A stretch of 64,000 bases of DNA from Sarcomyxa edulis (GCA_009761415.1 QUOL01000022.1:306517-370516); one strand, 5' to 3'; positions 39,330 to 51,396 are shown, counted from the stretch's first letter. Made by a program: numbers and translations. The notes: generated by a model from the letters alone, not told the origin.

Positions 39330-39432
39330 GATGTCGTATCTAGATCGTGTTCAGCTTCCGAGTGAGGATAGTGACGAGATGCGAGATGCTGACCTTAGAC
39401 TAGACAAGTCGCTCCGACCAAAGCGGCGTTCC
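39330..39432 (+). repeat. Divergent direct repeat, copy B
   Basis: Second copy of the element at 39101-39188, offset by about 230-240 bp. Both are followed within 70 bp by further similar GTTCGACT/GTTCGAGT words, so the ancestral unit may have been longer. Neither copy contains a meaningful ORF. Confidence 0.55.
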
Positions 39433-41417
39433 TCTTGTGCTGGTACTGAAACGTGCGGTATCCGAGTTCGAGTTCGAGTCGTATAACTGGGTTGTAGTAT
39501 CCACGGAAGTTCGTAGTTCGACCTTGCGTCGATTTCTTGGCCGATCGTAGAGTCGAACAGGAATTACTCGATAGATGGAGCGGCGTCATGGAATGGTTGA
39601 AACGAGTTTTGGGGCGCCGACTTGGACTCGTACTCGTAGGTGTGCATCGAAGATGTTCAAGTTGGTGGTGTTGGCCTGGAACACGTTCAAGTTCTGATTG
39701 ATGTGGGTGGGGGGTGCGGAGAGCAAAGTGGACAAGACTGAGTCAGAACGGTACGAGGTAGAAACGCGGAGTTAGACAACTCGATAGATCTGGTAGAAGG
39801 CACCTGAGTGCGTAGAGATGGGAGAAAAGTATGCGACTCTGACTCACTCATCCCTCAGTCTCGGTTGTTCATCGCATCCTGGTCGTGTCTTGGTCGGAGT
39901 CTCCCAGTCAAAAACAGGGTCTCGGGTTGCTCAACGCGACCGTGAGCATCTTCTCGCCGTCGAATCCACCCTCGCACTCACACTCACCACCCATCTCAGG
40001 CAATGAGCTTTGCCCTCGAGTTCAATGTCGTTTGCTCTCGATTCATAACGCAGCCTTATCTATTCCCACCAGCGCCTCTCCACCGTTCTTAACGTCGGGC
40101 TTCGCTACTTGCTTGCTCACTCACCGGACTCGGACAGCATCATATCGTCGCTCAAGTGGTCTCGATTGACAGGTCTGTCTTCCACCATCTTTTTGCAGCA
40201 GCAGGCTTACTTGGAATTGGAACTTACATCCCATCTGAATACCATCACCCCGCCAAAGACACCTTCAGTATATTCTTCAGGTACGTTGTCCACGTCAAGA
40301 TCTCCTAGCCTTGGTCCAGCCCAGGATCGGCGTAGCTCTATACTGTGTTCTTGGGGTGAAGGCAGAGCAGGTCGACGCTCTGTCATTGTACCAGCATCAT
40401 ATTGTCGATCCTCGCATGACACCATTCTTGTGACGGCGCTCACGGTGCTCCCAATCAACGAGTGGTCTTGTGGTCGAAGAGAGAATGGTCTCCGTGCGTC
40501 ACAATCAAGGTACGCTATCAACGACAAGTTCTGTTAGTGTCGATGCAGCTAGGACTGACTCGGATGAATATCCTAGGTCGGTGTCATACTCTAGCTACAT
40601 GTGCTGTTGGATTGTCGACATGCTCACCTCAACAAACATGGGAGGTCCAATCAGTCTCTCTGCTGCTGTCGGTGTACCAGTGCCAAGTGTTGTCACCGTT
40701 GTTTGGTGCGTCGGGATGAGGCCCTTTTCATCTGTGACCTCGTTGTGCCCTTTATTTCTCATTACCTTTTGCTGTTGCTCTGTGCTCTCTGAGTGTCGTG
40801 ATCTTTGCTACTGTGTTACTTTTGTACCTGCTTTGTATTTTGAACCACATCCCCATGCACTAGTCTCATTCATACATGCCATATTAATGCCTCTGCAACT
40901 TTGCCAGGATGAAGGTTCAGCGAAAGTGTCAGTTTAAGTGTCTGAGACCGCACAAGGCAATAATTAATTGTCACATGTGTGACTGCATCCCGCTTGTCTC
41001 ATCACCAGCATCATCATTTGGTCTACAATGCACCTTCTATCAACTGGAGACCCCATCACCCTCTGCAAAGCCCTTGGAGCTTACCAGAGGATTGAAATGC
41101 AATCAAGGCTTAAAGTAAGACATTTGTTCAGTACACTGAAAACAATGATTCTCACACATTTGCTAGCAATTGTCTGCATCATGCATGAATGAACATGATG
41201 TTACAGAACTCTAACCCTTACTTTGATAAGGCCATTAATGGTCTTGAGGCAAGTTGAATATACTCTTTGACCTCCAGACATCAGCTTACACAACTCTCAA
41301 ACACAGAATGACATTGATAATCTTGCTATCCGGGAAAGATGTGAAGACGACATAACTAGCGCCCACGAGAAACGCCTGAAGATTGCGCTATGGATAGTAT
41401 GCTGCGTCTTATACGAA

Positions 41418-41765
41418 GTGGCTGCTAGGACCCAGACACAGAGTCAACTGGATACCCTCAAGCCTTTCCTGAAGGCCGATCTGGAGATTGCACGCCAGCG
41501 CGTTCTCAAGAGAGACCCATATTGGGTCCGAGCCGACAACACTCTGTTGTGCCTCAGTCCTCCTCATGGATATTTGTCTCTGATGCCATTCGAGAACAAG
41601 GCCAGCCCAGGAATGGGCTCCACTATCAACATCGATGGAGTGTTGGATGGCAGGGCCATGTCTGTCGGCACACAAGAAGCCATACAGCAGGCACATTTCT
41701 TGTTCAACCAACGAGCCTCAGGACTCATCTCCAGGAGCATACAAAAAACGCAAGCTCGTGTTTGA
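41418..41765 (+). other. Coding-like fragment of unknown family
   Basis: An open frame of 115 codons beginning with GTG, with protein-like composition (DLEIARQRVLKRDPYWVRAD, NTLLCLSPPHGYLSLMPFEN). It has no start ATG, no recognised domain and no obvious continuation. It may be an exon or remnant of a mobile-element protein in the subtelomere. I cannot assign it. Confidence 0.3.
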
Positions 41766-41795
41766 TGGAGTCCTAGTTCCTACTCTAATTAGGCC

Positions 41796-41817
41796 CTTAA
41801 CGGGGGGGCCCGTTAAG
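41796..41817. repeat. 22-bp inverted repeat (CTTAACGGG / CCCGTTAAG)
   Basis: Perfect 9-bp arms around a GGGG spacer, able to form a hairpin. It sits at the end of the coding-like fragment and before a GC-rich stretch (GCGCCGGCGCC near 41,930). It could be a transposon terminus or a transcription terminator, but no second copy is visible in the window. Confidence 0.45.
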
Positions 41818-42573
41818 AAGGGTCAGGTGTTTCGGCCCGTAGGCATCTGAAAAGTTGCGTTAGGGTCCCAGGACCTCGTGCCCAAGAGCATTTGCAAAAC
41901 ACCTCTGGTTTGAGCTCACAGCAGGCCCATAAGCGCCGGCGCCTAGCCAGCCATCGGGAGCCCCGGCGCCAACATGCTTGGATCCAAATTTTGACTGCGG
42001 CACGACGTTCAGGCAACGCAAAACACTATGTATACCCAGCGGAAAAGCCCATGTGCACTTCCTCACGTTGCAAAGCCTCCGTAAGTACTCTGATTCTGGT
42101 GCAGCCTTTCATCGAAGGGTTCTGCGCTTGTTTGGGGGGTGTTTTGGGGGGTGAAGGGCTCAAAATGAAGGTATATGATGCTATTGACAGACCCCACAAG
42201 GACTAACCAAACACCTCTCATCTAAGCACAAAACAAGCCAATGAGTGCTGAATCACCTAAGATCCAGCAGGAGGCCATGTCACAAGTAGGTCTAACATAC
42301 AAAATAGCTTTGTCACAGTGACATGCATGATCATACTATGTAGCCTTTGACAGGAAAACATATATTATAGATGCTCACCATCTTTGCATGTATACTGTAC
42401 AAATCTATCTAGTATGAACTAAGGTTAGGCATTAACAGAGCTCAACTGAGGTTAGGTATTTGCAACAGGTTTTATAAACAGACTACTCCTTCAAATAGCT
42501 GAGGTTAGGGCATGCATCAACATTGTATGAAACTGCAGCACTTAAGTGACAATGAAGACAGACCAGTACTCAA

Positions 42574-43198
42574 CCAAACTATACTTACAAAGTATTGTTT
42601 GGTCCATCACACATGTCACTCAAAAATAGATTTAATCACCAGGCACTTCATCAATCACATGAGTCTGATCAAAAATAGATTTGATCACCATCACCAAGTG
42701 CTTAAGAGCAAGCCAAACAATACTTTAAAAGTATAGTTTGGTCCATTACAAATGCTATTTAAAAATAGATTTGGGCACCAGGCACTTCATCAATCACATG
42801 AGTCTGATCAAAAATTACAGATGACCAAGAGCCAAACAATACTTTGGAAGTATAGTTTGGTCCATTACACATGTTATTCAAAAATAGATTTGATCACCAT
42901 CACCATGTGCTCAAGAGAGAGCCAAACAATACTATAGAAGTATAGTTTGGTCTATTACATATATGGTCCATCACATATATCAAGTAAAAATCAACATCAC
43001 CATAAATCAAAAAGGAACCAAACAATACTTGCAAAGTATTGTTTGGGTTGTAATATAAAATATTTAAAGATAAAATTGGCATCCAGGCACTTGACTCATG
43101 ACATAGCCCTGATCAGAGTCTAGATTTTGAGCTAAAATTAGATTTCCATTATTGGAAGTCAGATGAGGACCAAACAATAGTTGCTAAGTATAGTTTGT
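42574..43198. repeat. Six spaced ~29-bp hairpin repeats (CCAAACWATACTT...AAGTATWGTTTGG)
   Basis: Imperfect palindromes at 42574-42602, 42713-42741, 42832-42860, 42922-42950, 43018-43046 and 43170-43198. Each has arms CCAAAC-A/T-ATACTT and AAGTAT-A/T-GTTTGG around a 3-nt loop (ACA, TAA, TGG, TAG, GCA, GCT type). The intervening 70-125 bp carry shared words (CATCACACATG, AAAAATAGATTTGATCACC, CACCAGGCACTTCATCAATC), so this is a degenerate tandem array with period about 95-140 bp, directly upstream of the truncated zinc-finger gene. Confidence 0.85.
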
Positions 43199-43408
43199 TC
43201 CATCACAGATCATAGCTTAACATCAACTTGGGCTTCACTTTCTCACCACCATTATCAGCAAACTACAAACTTTGTGATCATCAAATCAGAAGCTCCTACA
43301 TCATGTAAGTACAACTTTGGTATATAAGAATATGATACTGACTATATAAGTAACACAAGGCCTCTTTGTCCAATTTGTAGGACAATTGTAGGTGCAGGAC
43401 CTACTGCA

Positions 43409-44580
43409 ATGAAAACTCACAATACAACACAACACCTATTGACTTATGGCTTGACTGCAAATGGTAAGATATATTTAGGAGTCATCAGCTGATTATGATT
43501 GATATGTTTTATAGATCAGTCTTTTATTCTGATCAGATCTAGTGTCACAAACACTGTGGAGTGTCCTTTTTCTGGATGCACAGAAACTTACTTGGATACA
43601 AGAATCCTCATCAAACATGTCAAAAAATGCCATGATGTCAAAACTATCCAGTTCAAGTATAATCCTGCCTCTATTGATGCTATGGAGAAAACTGCCTCCA
43701 TAAAGGAGGACATCATGGAGGTTGATGGATCAGTGGAAACCATGGTTCCATTGCCCACAAGTATTGGTCCACATCGTCAGGCTCATGATCACAATATCAG
43801 TGACCGACACCATCCCTATACTCGCATGTCACCAGCTCCTGGATATCATATGGTAGAAACAGTGGAACCTACATCGGAAAACGATCTTCCTGCTTGTAAG
43901 TGAATTGATTGAACATTGAATATTTTTTTACTGATTTGATAATAGCTCAATCACTCAATGGCCGCATATGCTACTTGGTCACTTCAACAATTCTTGCGGT
44001 GTTTTCACTTCGTATCCACAGCATTTTCAACACTATTCACTGCATGATTTGTGGGACAGCGTGGATTCCAAGCAGTTTGGTGGGGCATCTCAAAAGTCAT
44101 GGTTTTATCCCGACGACCGAACAATCCAAAGAGCTCCATACAGAACTAGTCCAACAGAATGTTGCTCACACTTCTGATATTCCAACTCCACTTCCCAATG
44201 GTCCACCTATCGAAGGGTTATCAATCAATCCACATGGACATTGCTGCAGATATTGCACATACTGCTGTCCATCATTTGCAGCATTTGCCGTTCACTGGTC
44301 TAACAAACATCGCAATATCACTATACCCGCACGTGAAGCTTTCACGCTTTGCGACATCCAAACGTTTTTCAGACCAAGTCCTCAGCGCTGGTTTAAAGTC
44401 AATGTGGCGCTGAGTCAGGTGCAAACACCTGATCCCTTTGCAATTTACTTGCAACAACAGGGTCCACTCTTTGCGAAAAGCAATTATGTTGCACCTGCTA
44501 CCCATCCTCGAGAAATTCCGCCTTTGCTTCAGGTCACCGGATGGCACCTTCATCTTCAGGAATATACTGAAGACAAGTCC
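43409..44580 (+). pseudogene. OrsD/C2H2 zinc-finger gene truncated by the telomeric array
   Basis: Exons 43409-43463, 43515-43895 and 43946 onward. It encodes three Cys2His2-type modules: CPFSGC...HVKKCH (43,560-43,635), CMICGTAW...HLKSH (44,040-44,105) and CRYCTYCC...HWSNKH (44,245-44,315), then PPLLQVTGWHLHLQEYTEDK. This resembles the OrsD zinc-finger module that in basidiomycetes often precedes RecQ-like helicase or recombinase domains of telomere-linked genes; that assignment is by pattern memory. The coding sequence is interrupted after codon Ser at 44580 by the constant end of repeat unit 1, and the frame runs on into the repeat to a stop at 44718 without further domain. No helicase domain is present, so the gene is probably a chromosome-end casualty. 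An upstream exon before 43409 is possible. Confidence 0.7.
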
Positions 44581-44901
44581 TATGTTTCTTATCCGGGAAT
44601 AGGGCGCCCTATTCCACTAACCCCGAGGTCATTTCAAGGCAAAACGGACGAAAAAGGTGACGGAATAGGGTGTTCAGTCACGAAATGTCACGGAATAGGG
44701 TGTTTTGTGACGGAATAGGGCGTTCGGTCACGGAATAGGGCGTCCTGTGACGGAATAGGGCGTTCTTTGACACAACAGTAGGAGCCAGAGCATTTTCCAA
44801 ATAAGACACTGGCTTGTTATTTGGAACATCCAAGAATGCAAAAGCGAGTACCAAGACGTGTCTGAGAGAAAAGTAAAAAATCATGGATCAAAGAGGGAAC
44901 C
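44581..44901 (+). repeat. Array unit 1 (321 bp, truncated)
   Basis: Most centromere-proximal unit, fused to the broken zinc-finger ORF. It ends in the spacer at GAGGGAACC. Duplicated as unit 15. Confidence 0.93.
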
Positions 44902-45183
44902 TATGTTTCTTATCCGGGAATAGGGCGCCCTATTCCACTAACCCCGAGGTCATTTCAAGGCAAAACGGACGAAAAAGGTGACGGAATAGGGCGTTCAGTC
45001 ACGAAATGTCACGGAATAGGGTGTTTTGTGACGGAATAGGGCGTTCGGTCACGGAATAGGGCGTCCTGTGACGGAATAGGGCGTTCTCTGACACAACAGT
45101 AGGAGCCAGAGCGTTTTTCAAATAAGACACTGGCTTGTTATTTGGAAGATCCAAGAATGCAAAAGCGAGTACCAAGACGTGTC
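44902..45183 (+). repeat. Array unit 2 (282 bp, truncated)
   Basis: Ends at GACGTGTC. Carries private variants TTCTCTGAC, GAGCGTTTTTC and GGAAGATCC, shared with unit 16. Confidence 0.93.
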
Positions 45184-46604
45184 TATGTTTCTTATCCGGG
45201 AATAGGGCGCCCTATTCCACTAACCCCGAGGTCATTTCAAGGCAAAACGGACGAAAAAGGTGACGGAATAGGGTGTTCAGTCACGAAATGTCACGGAATA
45301 GGGCGTTCGGTCACGGAATAGGGCGTCCTGTGACGGAATAGGGCGTTCTTTGACACAACAGTAGGAGCCAGAGCATTTTCCAAATAAGACACTGGCTTGT
45401 TATTTGGAACATCCAAGAATGCAAAAGCGAGTACCAAGACGTGTCTGAGAGAAAAGTAAAAAATCATGGATCAAAGAGGGAACCATCGAAGTGGAGAAGA
45501 CGTCAACCATACACCAAGACCAAAGTGAACGGTCAAAGCATCAGTTGCGACAAAAACGAAAAACCAACTCTGAGAGGCAAGACAAGAAGGCAATCAACCT
45601 TCAGCCGTGCAACCCCAAGATCGAGATGAAGTGTATGCATCAGAGACGCAAAAATATGAGATCAAAGAGGGAACCATCGAAGTGGACAGACCGATACAAG
45701 ACAAAGAACGGTCAAAACGCAAGTAAAACAGGGATGAAGCCGTTAGACCCGTAATCGGAATCAGCCGCTACCCCCCCAGCTGGGACGTTAGGGTTGGGGT
45801 AGTTAGGCGGTTAGGGTTAGTGTTAGGCGTTCGGGTTAGTGTTAGGTGTTAGGGTTGAGGATCATATAAAAAAAAAGTGCGAGTCAGTATCAGAGTCAGA
45901 GTGTCAGTGTCAGTGTCAGTATCAGTGCAGGTCAGAGTCAGCATCAGTGCAGACATCAAATCAGACAGTCAGTCAAGTCAGCAACCGACCTATCTCAAAC
46001 AAGTCAACGAGCGACCGTTTCAAAAATAAAATGTGCATCACAATCAATTGTGGATCAAGTCAACATAGTCAGTCAGACTCACATTCCACATAAGACGGCA
46101 CCCCACTATTTGGAAACTAAGTCACCAACACCAAGTCTAAGATCAATTGTGGATCAAGTCAACAGAGTCAGTCAGACCCACATTCCAAATAAGATGACGC
46201 CCCACTATTTGAAACTGAGTCACCAACACCAGTCACCAACACCAAGTCTAAGATGAATTGTGGATCAAGTCAACATAGTCAGACTCGCATTCCAAATAAG
46301 ACGACATCCCACTATTTGAAACTGAGTCACCAACACCAAGTCTGATGCAAGAACACTTAGGGTTACAATGTTTCAAATAAGATGACACTCCACTATTTGG
46401 AGCCATCGACACCAAGTGAGTCCAAACTAACCCCGAGTAACCCCGTGTGACCCCGAGTTCAAACGACATGGAAATAACCCCGTGTAACCCCGAGCTCAAA
46501 CAGCACAGAAATAACCCCGAGTAACCCCGAGCTCATTTACGACAAACGACAAGGAAACAACTCCAAGCTACCCCAGCGTCACGCTATGAGAAGCGACCGG
46601 ATCA
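45184..46604 (+). repeat. Array unit 3 (1,421 bp, full length)
   Basis: Runs to the CGACCGGATCA end. One 20-bp repeat fewer than the longest form; telomere-like tract at about 45,787-45,862 of the GCGTTCGGG subtype. Confidence 0.95.
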
Positions 46605-46984
46605 TATGTTTCTTATCCGGGAATAGGGCGCCCTATTCCACTAACCCCGAGGTCATTTCAAGGCAAAACGGACGAAAAAGGTGACGGAATAGGGTGTTCA
46701 GTCACGAAATGTCACGGAATAGGGCGTTCGGTCACGGAATAGGGCGTTCTTTGACACAACAGTAGGAGCCAGAGCATTTTCCAAATAAGACACTGGCTTG
46801 TTATTTGGAACATCCAAGAATGCAAAAGCGAGTACCAAGACGTGTCTGAGAGAAAAGTAAAAAATCATGGATCAAAGAGGGAACCATCGAAGTGGAGAAG
46901 ACGTCAACCATACACCAAGACCAAAGTGAACGGTCAAAGCATCAGTTGCGACAAAAACGAAAAACCAACTCTGAGAGGCAAGAC
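46605..46984 (+). repeat. Array unit 4 (380 bp, truncated)
   Basis: Has only three 20-bp repeats. Ends at GAGGCAAGAC. Confidence 0.93.
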
Positions 46985-48063
46985 TATGTTTCTTATCCGG
47001 GAATAGGGCGCCCTATTCCACTAACCCCGAGGTCATTTCAAGGCAAAACGGACGAAAAAGGTGACGGAATAGGGCGTTCAGTCACGAAATGTCACGGAAT
47101 AGGGTGTTTTGTGACGGAATAGGGCGTTCGGTCACGGAATAGGGCGTCCTGTGACGGAATAGGGCGTTCTTTGACACAACAGTAGGAGCCAGAGCATTTT
47201 CCAAATAAGACACTGGCTTGTTATTTGGAACATCCAAGAATGCAAAAGCGAGTACCAAGACGTGTCTGAGAGAAAAGTAAAAAATCATGGATCAAAGAGG
47301 GAACCATCGAAGTGGAGAAGACGTCAACCATACACCAAGACCAAAGTGAACGGTCAAAGCATCGGTTGCGACAAAAACGAAAAACCAACTCTGAGAGGCA
47401 AGACAAGAAGGCAATCAACCTTCAGCCGTGCAACCCCAAGATCGAGATGAAGTGTATGCATCAGAGACGCAAAAATATGAGATCAAAGAGGGAACCATCG
47501 AAGTGGACAGACCGATACAAGACAAAGAACGGTCAAAACGCAAGTAAAACAGGGATGAAGCCGTTAGACCCGTAATCGGAATCAGCCGCTACCCCCCCAG
47601 CTGGGACGTTAGGGTTGGGGTAGTTAGGCGGTTAGGGTTAGTGTTAGGCGTTAGGGTTAGTGTTAGGTGTTAGGGTTGAGGATCATATAAAAAAAAAGTG
47701 CGAGTTAGTATCAGAGTCAGAGTGTCAGTGTCAGTGTCAGTGCAGACATCAACTCACATACAAAATCAAGATAGTCAGACAGTCAGTCAAGTGAGCAACC
47801 GACCTATCTCAAACAAGTCAACGAGCGACCGTTTCAAAAATAAAATGTGCATCACAATCAATTGTGGATCAAGTCAACATAGTCAGTCAGACTCACATTC
47901 CAAATAAGATGACGCCCCACTATTTGGAAACTAAGTCACCAACACCAAGTCTGAGATCAATTGTGGATCAAGTCAACAGAGTCAGTCAGACCCACATTCC
48001 AAATAAGATGACGCCCCACTATTTGAAACTGAGTCACCAACACCAAGTCTGATGCAAGAACAC
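46985..48063 (+). repeat. Array unit 5 (1,079 bp, truncated)
   Basis: Telomere-like tract at about 47,607-47,680 (GCGTTAGGG subtype). Ends at GCAAGAACAC; the base after the break in an intact unit is also T, a 1-nt overlap with the next unit start. Confidence 0.93.
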
Positions 48064-48292
48064 TATGTTTCTTATCCGGGAATAGGGCGCCCTATTCCAC
48101 TAACCCCGAGGTCATTTCAAGGCAAAACGGACGAAAAAGGTGACGGAATAGGGCGTTCAGTCACGAAATGTCACGGAATAGGGTGTTTTGTGACGGAATA
48201 GGGCGTTCGGTCACGGAATAGGGCGTCCTGTGACGGAATAGGGCGTTCTTTGACACAACAGTAGGAGCCAGAGCATTTTCCAAATAAGACAC
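48064..48292 (+). repeat. Array unit 6 (229 bp, truncated)
   Basis: Ends within the hairpin at AATAAGACAC. This is the only unit of the first block missing from the second copy of the block. Confidence 0.93.
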
Positions 48293-49063
48293 TATGTTTC
48301 TTATCCGGGAATAGGGCGCCCTATTCCACTAACCCCGAGGTCATTTCAAGGCAAAACGGACGAAAAAGGTGACGGAATAGGGCGTTCAGTCACGAAATGT
48401 CACGGAATAGGGTGTTTTGTGACGGAATAGGGCGTTCGGTCACGGAATAGGGCGTCCTGTGACGGAATAGGGCGTTCTTTGACACAACAGTAGGAGCCAG
48501 AGCATTTTCCAAATAAGACACTGGCTTGTTATTTGGAACATCCAAGAATGCAAAAGCGAGTACCAAGACGTGTCTGAGAGAAAAGTAAAAAATCATGGAT
48601 CAAAGAGGGAACCATCGAAGTGGAGAAGACGTCAACCATACACCAAGACCAAAGTGAACGGTCAAAGCATCAGTTGCGACAAAAACGAAAAACCAACTCT
48701 GAGAGGCAAGACAAGAAGGCAATCAACCTTCAGCCGTGCAACCCCAAGATCGAGATGAAGTGTATGCATCAGAGACGCAAAAATATGAGATCAAAGAGGG
48801 AACCATCGAAGTGGACAGACCGATACAAAACAAAGAACGGTCAAAACGCAAGTAAAACAGGGATGAAGCCGTTAGACCCGTAATCGGAATCAGCCGCTAC
48901 CCCCCCAGCTGGGACGTTAGGGTTGGGGTAGTTAGGCGGTTAGGGTTAGTGTTAGGCGTTAGGGTTAGTGTTAGGTGTTAGGGTTGAGGATCATATAAAA
49001 AAAAAGTGCGAGTTAGTATCAGAGTCAGAGTGTCAGTGTCAGTGTCAGTGCAGACATCAACTC
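48293..49063 (+). repeat. Array unit 7 (771 bp, truncated)
   Basis: Contains the telomere-like tract (about 48,914-48,990) and ends in the CAGT-rich part at CATCAACTC. The private variant ACAAAACAAAG near 48,834 recurs in unit 20. Confidence 0.93.
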
Positions 49064-49106
49064 TATGTTTCTTATCCGGGAATAGGGCGCCCTATTCCAC
49101 TAACCC
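49064..49106 (+). repeat. Array unit 8 (43 bp, minimal)
   Basis: Only the left end, palindrome and ACTAACCC remain before the next unit starts. Confidence 0.93.
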
Positions 49107-50547
49107 TATGTTTCTTATCTGGGAATAGGGCGCCCTATTCCACTAACCCCGAGGTCATTTCAAGGCAAAACGGACGAAAAAGGTGACGGAATAGGGTGTT
49201 CAGTCACGAAATGTCACGGAATAGGGTGTTTTGTGACGGAATAGGGCGTTCGGTCACGGAATAGGGCGTCCTGTGACGGAATAGGGCGTTCTTTGACACA
49301 ACAGTAGGAGCCAGAGCATTTTCCAAATAAGACACTGGCTTGTTATTTGGAACATCCAAGAATGCAAAAGCGAGTACCAAGACGTGTCTGAGAGAAAAGT
49401 AAAAAATCATGGATCAAAGAGGGAACCATCGAAGTGGAGAAGACGTCAACCATACACCAAGACCAAAGTGAACGGTCAAAGCATCAGTTGCGACAAAAAC
49501 GAAAAACCAACTCTGAGAGGCAAGACAAGAAGGCAATCAACCTTCAGCCGTGCAACCCCAAGATCGAGATGAAGTGTATGCATCAGAGACGCAAAAATAT
49601 GAGATCAAAGAGGGAACCATCGAAGTGGACAGACCGATACAAGACAAAGAACGGTCAAAACGCAAGTAAAACAGGGATGAAGCCGTTAGACCCGTAATCG
49701 GAATCAGCCGCTACCCCCCCAGCTGGGACGTTAGGGTTGGGGTAGTTAGGCGGTTAGGGTTAGTGTTAGGCGTTCGGGTTAGTGTTAGGTGTTAGGGTTG
49801 AGGATCATATAAAAAAAAAGTGCGAGTCAGTATCAGAGTCAGAGTGTCAGTGTCAGTGTCAGTATCAGTGCAGGTCAGAGTCAGCATCAGTGCAGACATC
49901 AAATCAGACAGTCAGTCAAGTCAGCAACCGACCTATCTCAAACAAGTCAACGAGCGACCGTTTCAAAAATAAAATGTGCATCACAATCAATTGTGGATCA
50001 AGTCAACATAGTCAGTCAGACTCACATTCCACATAAGACGGCACCCCACTATTTGGAAACTAAGTCACCAACACCAAGTCTAAGATCAATTGTGGATCAA
50101 GTCAACAGAGTCAGTCAGACCCACATTCCAAATAAGATGACGCCCCACTATTTGAAACTGAGTCACCAACACCAGTCACCAACACCAAGTCTAAGATGAA
50201 TTGTGGATCAAGTCAACATAGTCAGACTCGCATTCCAAATAAGACGACATCCCACTATTTGAAACTGAGTCACCAACACCAAGTCTGATGCAAGAACACT
50301 TAGGGTTACAATGTTTCAAATAAGATGACACTCCACTATTTGGAGCCATCGACACCAAGTGAGTCCAAACTAACCCCGAGTAACCCCGTGTGACCCCGAG
50401 TTCAAACGACATGGAAATAACCCCGTGTAACCCCGAGCTCAAACAGCACAGAAATAACCCCGAGTAACCCCGAGCTCATTTACGACAAACGACAAGGAAA
50501 CAACTCCAAGCTACCCCAGCGTCACGCTATGAGAAGCGACCGGATCA
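49107..50547 (+). repeat. Array unit 9 (1,441 bp, full length, best reference copy)
   Basis: Five 20-bp repeats, telomere-like tract at about 49,728-49,803, ends CGACCGGATCA. The left end carries TTATCTGGG instead of TTATCCGGG, a variant shared with unit 22. Confidence 0.95.
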
Positions 50548-50829
50548 TATGTTTCTTATCCGGGAATAGGGCGCCCTATTCCACTAACCCCGAGGTCATT
50601 TCAAGGCAAAACGGACGAAAAAGGTGACGGAATAGGGCGTTCAGTCACGAAATGTCACGGAATAGGGTGTTTTGTGACGGAATAGGGCGTTCGGTCACGG
50701 AATAGGGCGTCCTGTGACGGAATAGGGCGTTCTTTGACACAACAGTAGGAGCCAGAGCATTTTCCAAATAAGACACTGGCTTGTTATTTGGAAGATCCAA
50801 GAATGCAAAAGCGAGTACCAAGACGTGTC
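50548..50829 (+). repeat. Array unit 10 (282 bp, truncated)
   Basis: Same breakpoint (GACGTGTC) as unit 2 and shares its GGAAGATCC variant, but has TTCTTTGAC. Confidence 0.93.
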
Positions 50830-51396
50830 TATGTTTCTTATCCGGGAATAGGGCGCCCTATTCCACTAACCCCGAGGTCATTTCAAGGCAAAACGGACGA
50901 AAAAGGTGACGGAATAGGGTGTTCAGTCACGAAATGTCACGGAATAGGGCGTTCGGTCACGGAATAGGGCGTCCTGTGACGGAATAGGGCGTTCTTTGAC
51001 ACAACAGTAGGAGCCAGAGCATTTTCCAAATAAGACACTGGCTTGTTATTTGGAACATCCAAGAATGCAAAAGCGAGTACCAAGACGTGTCTGAGAGAAA
51101 AGTAAAAAATCATGGATCAAAGAGGGAACCATCGAAGTGGAGAAGACGTCAACCATACACCAAGACCAAAGTGAACGGTCAAAGCATCAGTTGCGACAAA
51201 AACGAAAAACCAACTCTGAGAGGCAAGACAAGAAGGCAATCAACCTTCAGCCGTGCAACCCCAAGATCGAGATGAAGTGTATGCATCAGAGACGCAAAAA
51301 TATGAGATCAAAGAGGGAACCATCGAAGTGGACAGACCGATACAAGACAAAGAACGGTCAAAACGCAAGTAAAACAGGGATGAAGCCGTTAGACCC
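50830..51396 (+). repeat. Array unit 11 (567 bp, truncated)
   Basis: Four 20-bp repeats. Ends at GCCGTTAGACCC, just before the telomere-like tract. Confidence 0.93.

Larger units (their letters stand above)
37649..41417. other. Gene-poor subtelomere-proximal region
   Basis: No supportable gene. ORFs at 38210-38500, 39885-40169 and 40109-40537 overlap on both strands and have no domains. It contains the divergent duplication at 39101/39330. From about 40.5 kb onward the sequence looks different: A/T-richer, with Cys/Ser-rich short ORFs, consistent with entry into subtelomeric DNA. Confidence 0.35.

Noticed and set aside
40109..40537. 142-codon ORF as a gene
   Set aside because: An antisense ORF of similar length overlaps it, the composition is Ser-rich, and no splice structure or domain is visible.
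42181..43408. Telomerase RNA or another structured RNA gene around the hairpin repeats
   Set aside because: No CTAACCCTAA-type template is present in the stretch, and the hairpins are tandem repeats rather than one folded domain.
45491..45754. An 87-codon ORF recurring in many array units (starting MEKTSTIHQDQ) as a conserved protein
   Set aside because: The units are nearly identical at DNA level, so all frames are conserved. The reading is low-complexity Lys/Gln/Arg, is often truncated at unit breaks and has no domain.
44581..46604. Nested insertions of one transposon into itself
   Set aside because: The distal remainders of interrupted units never resume after the inserted unit.
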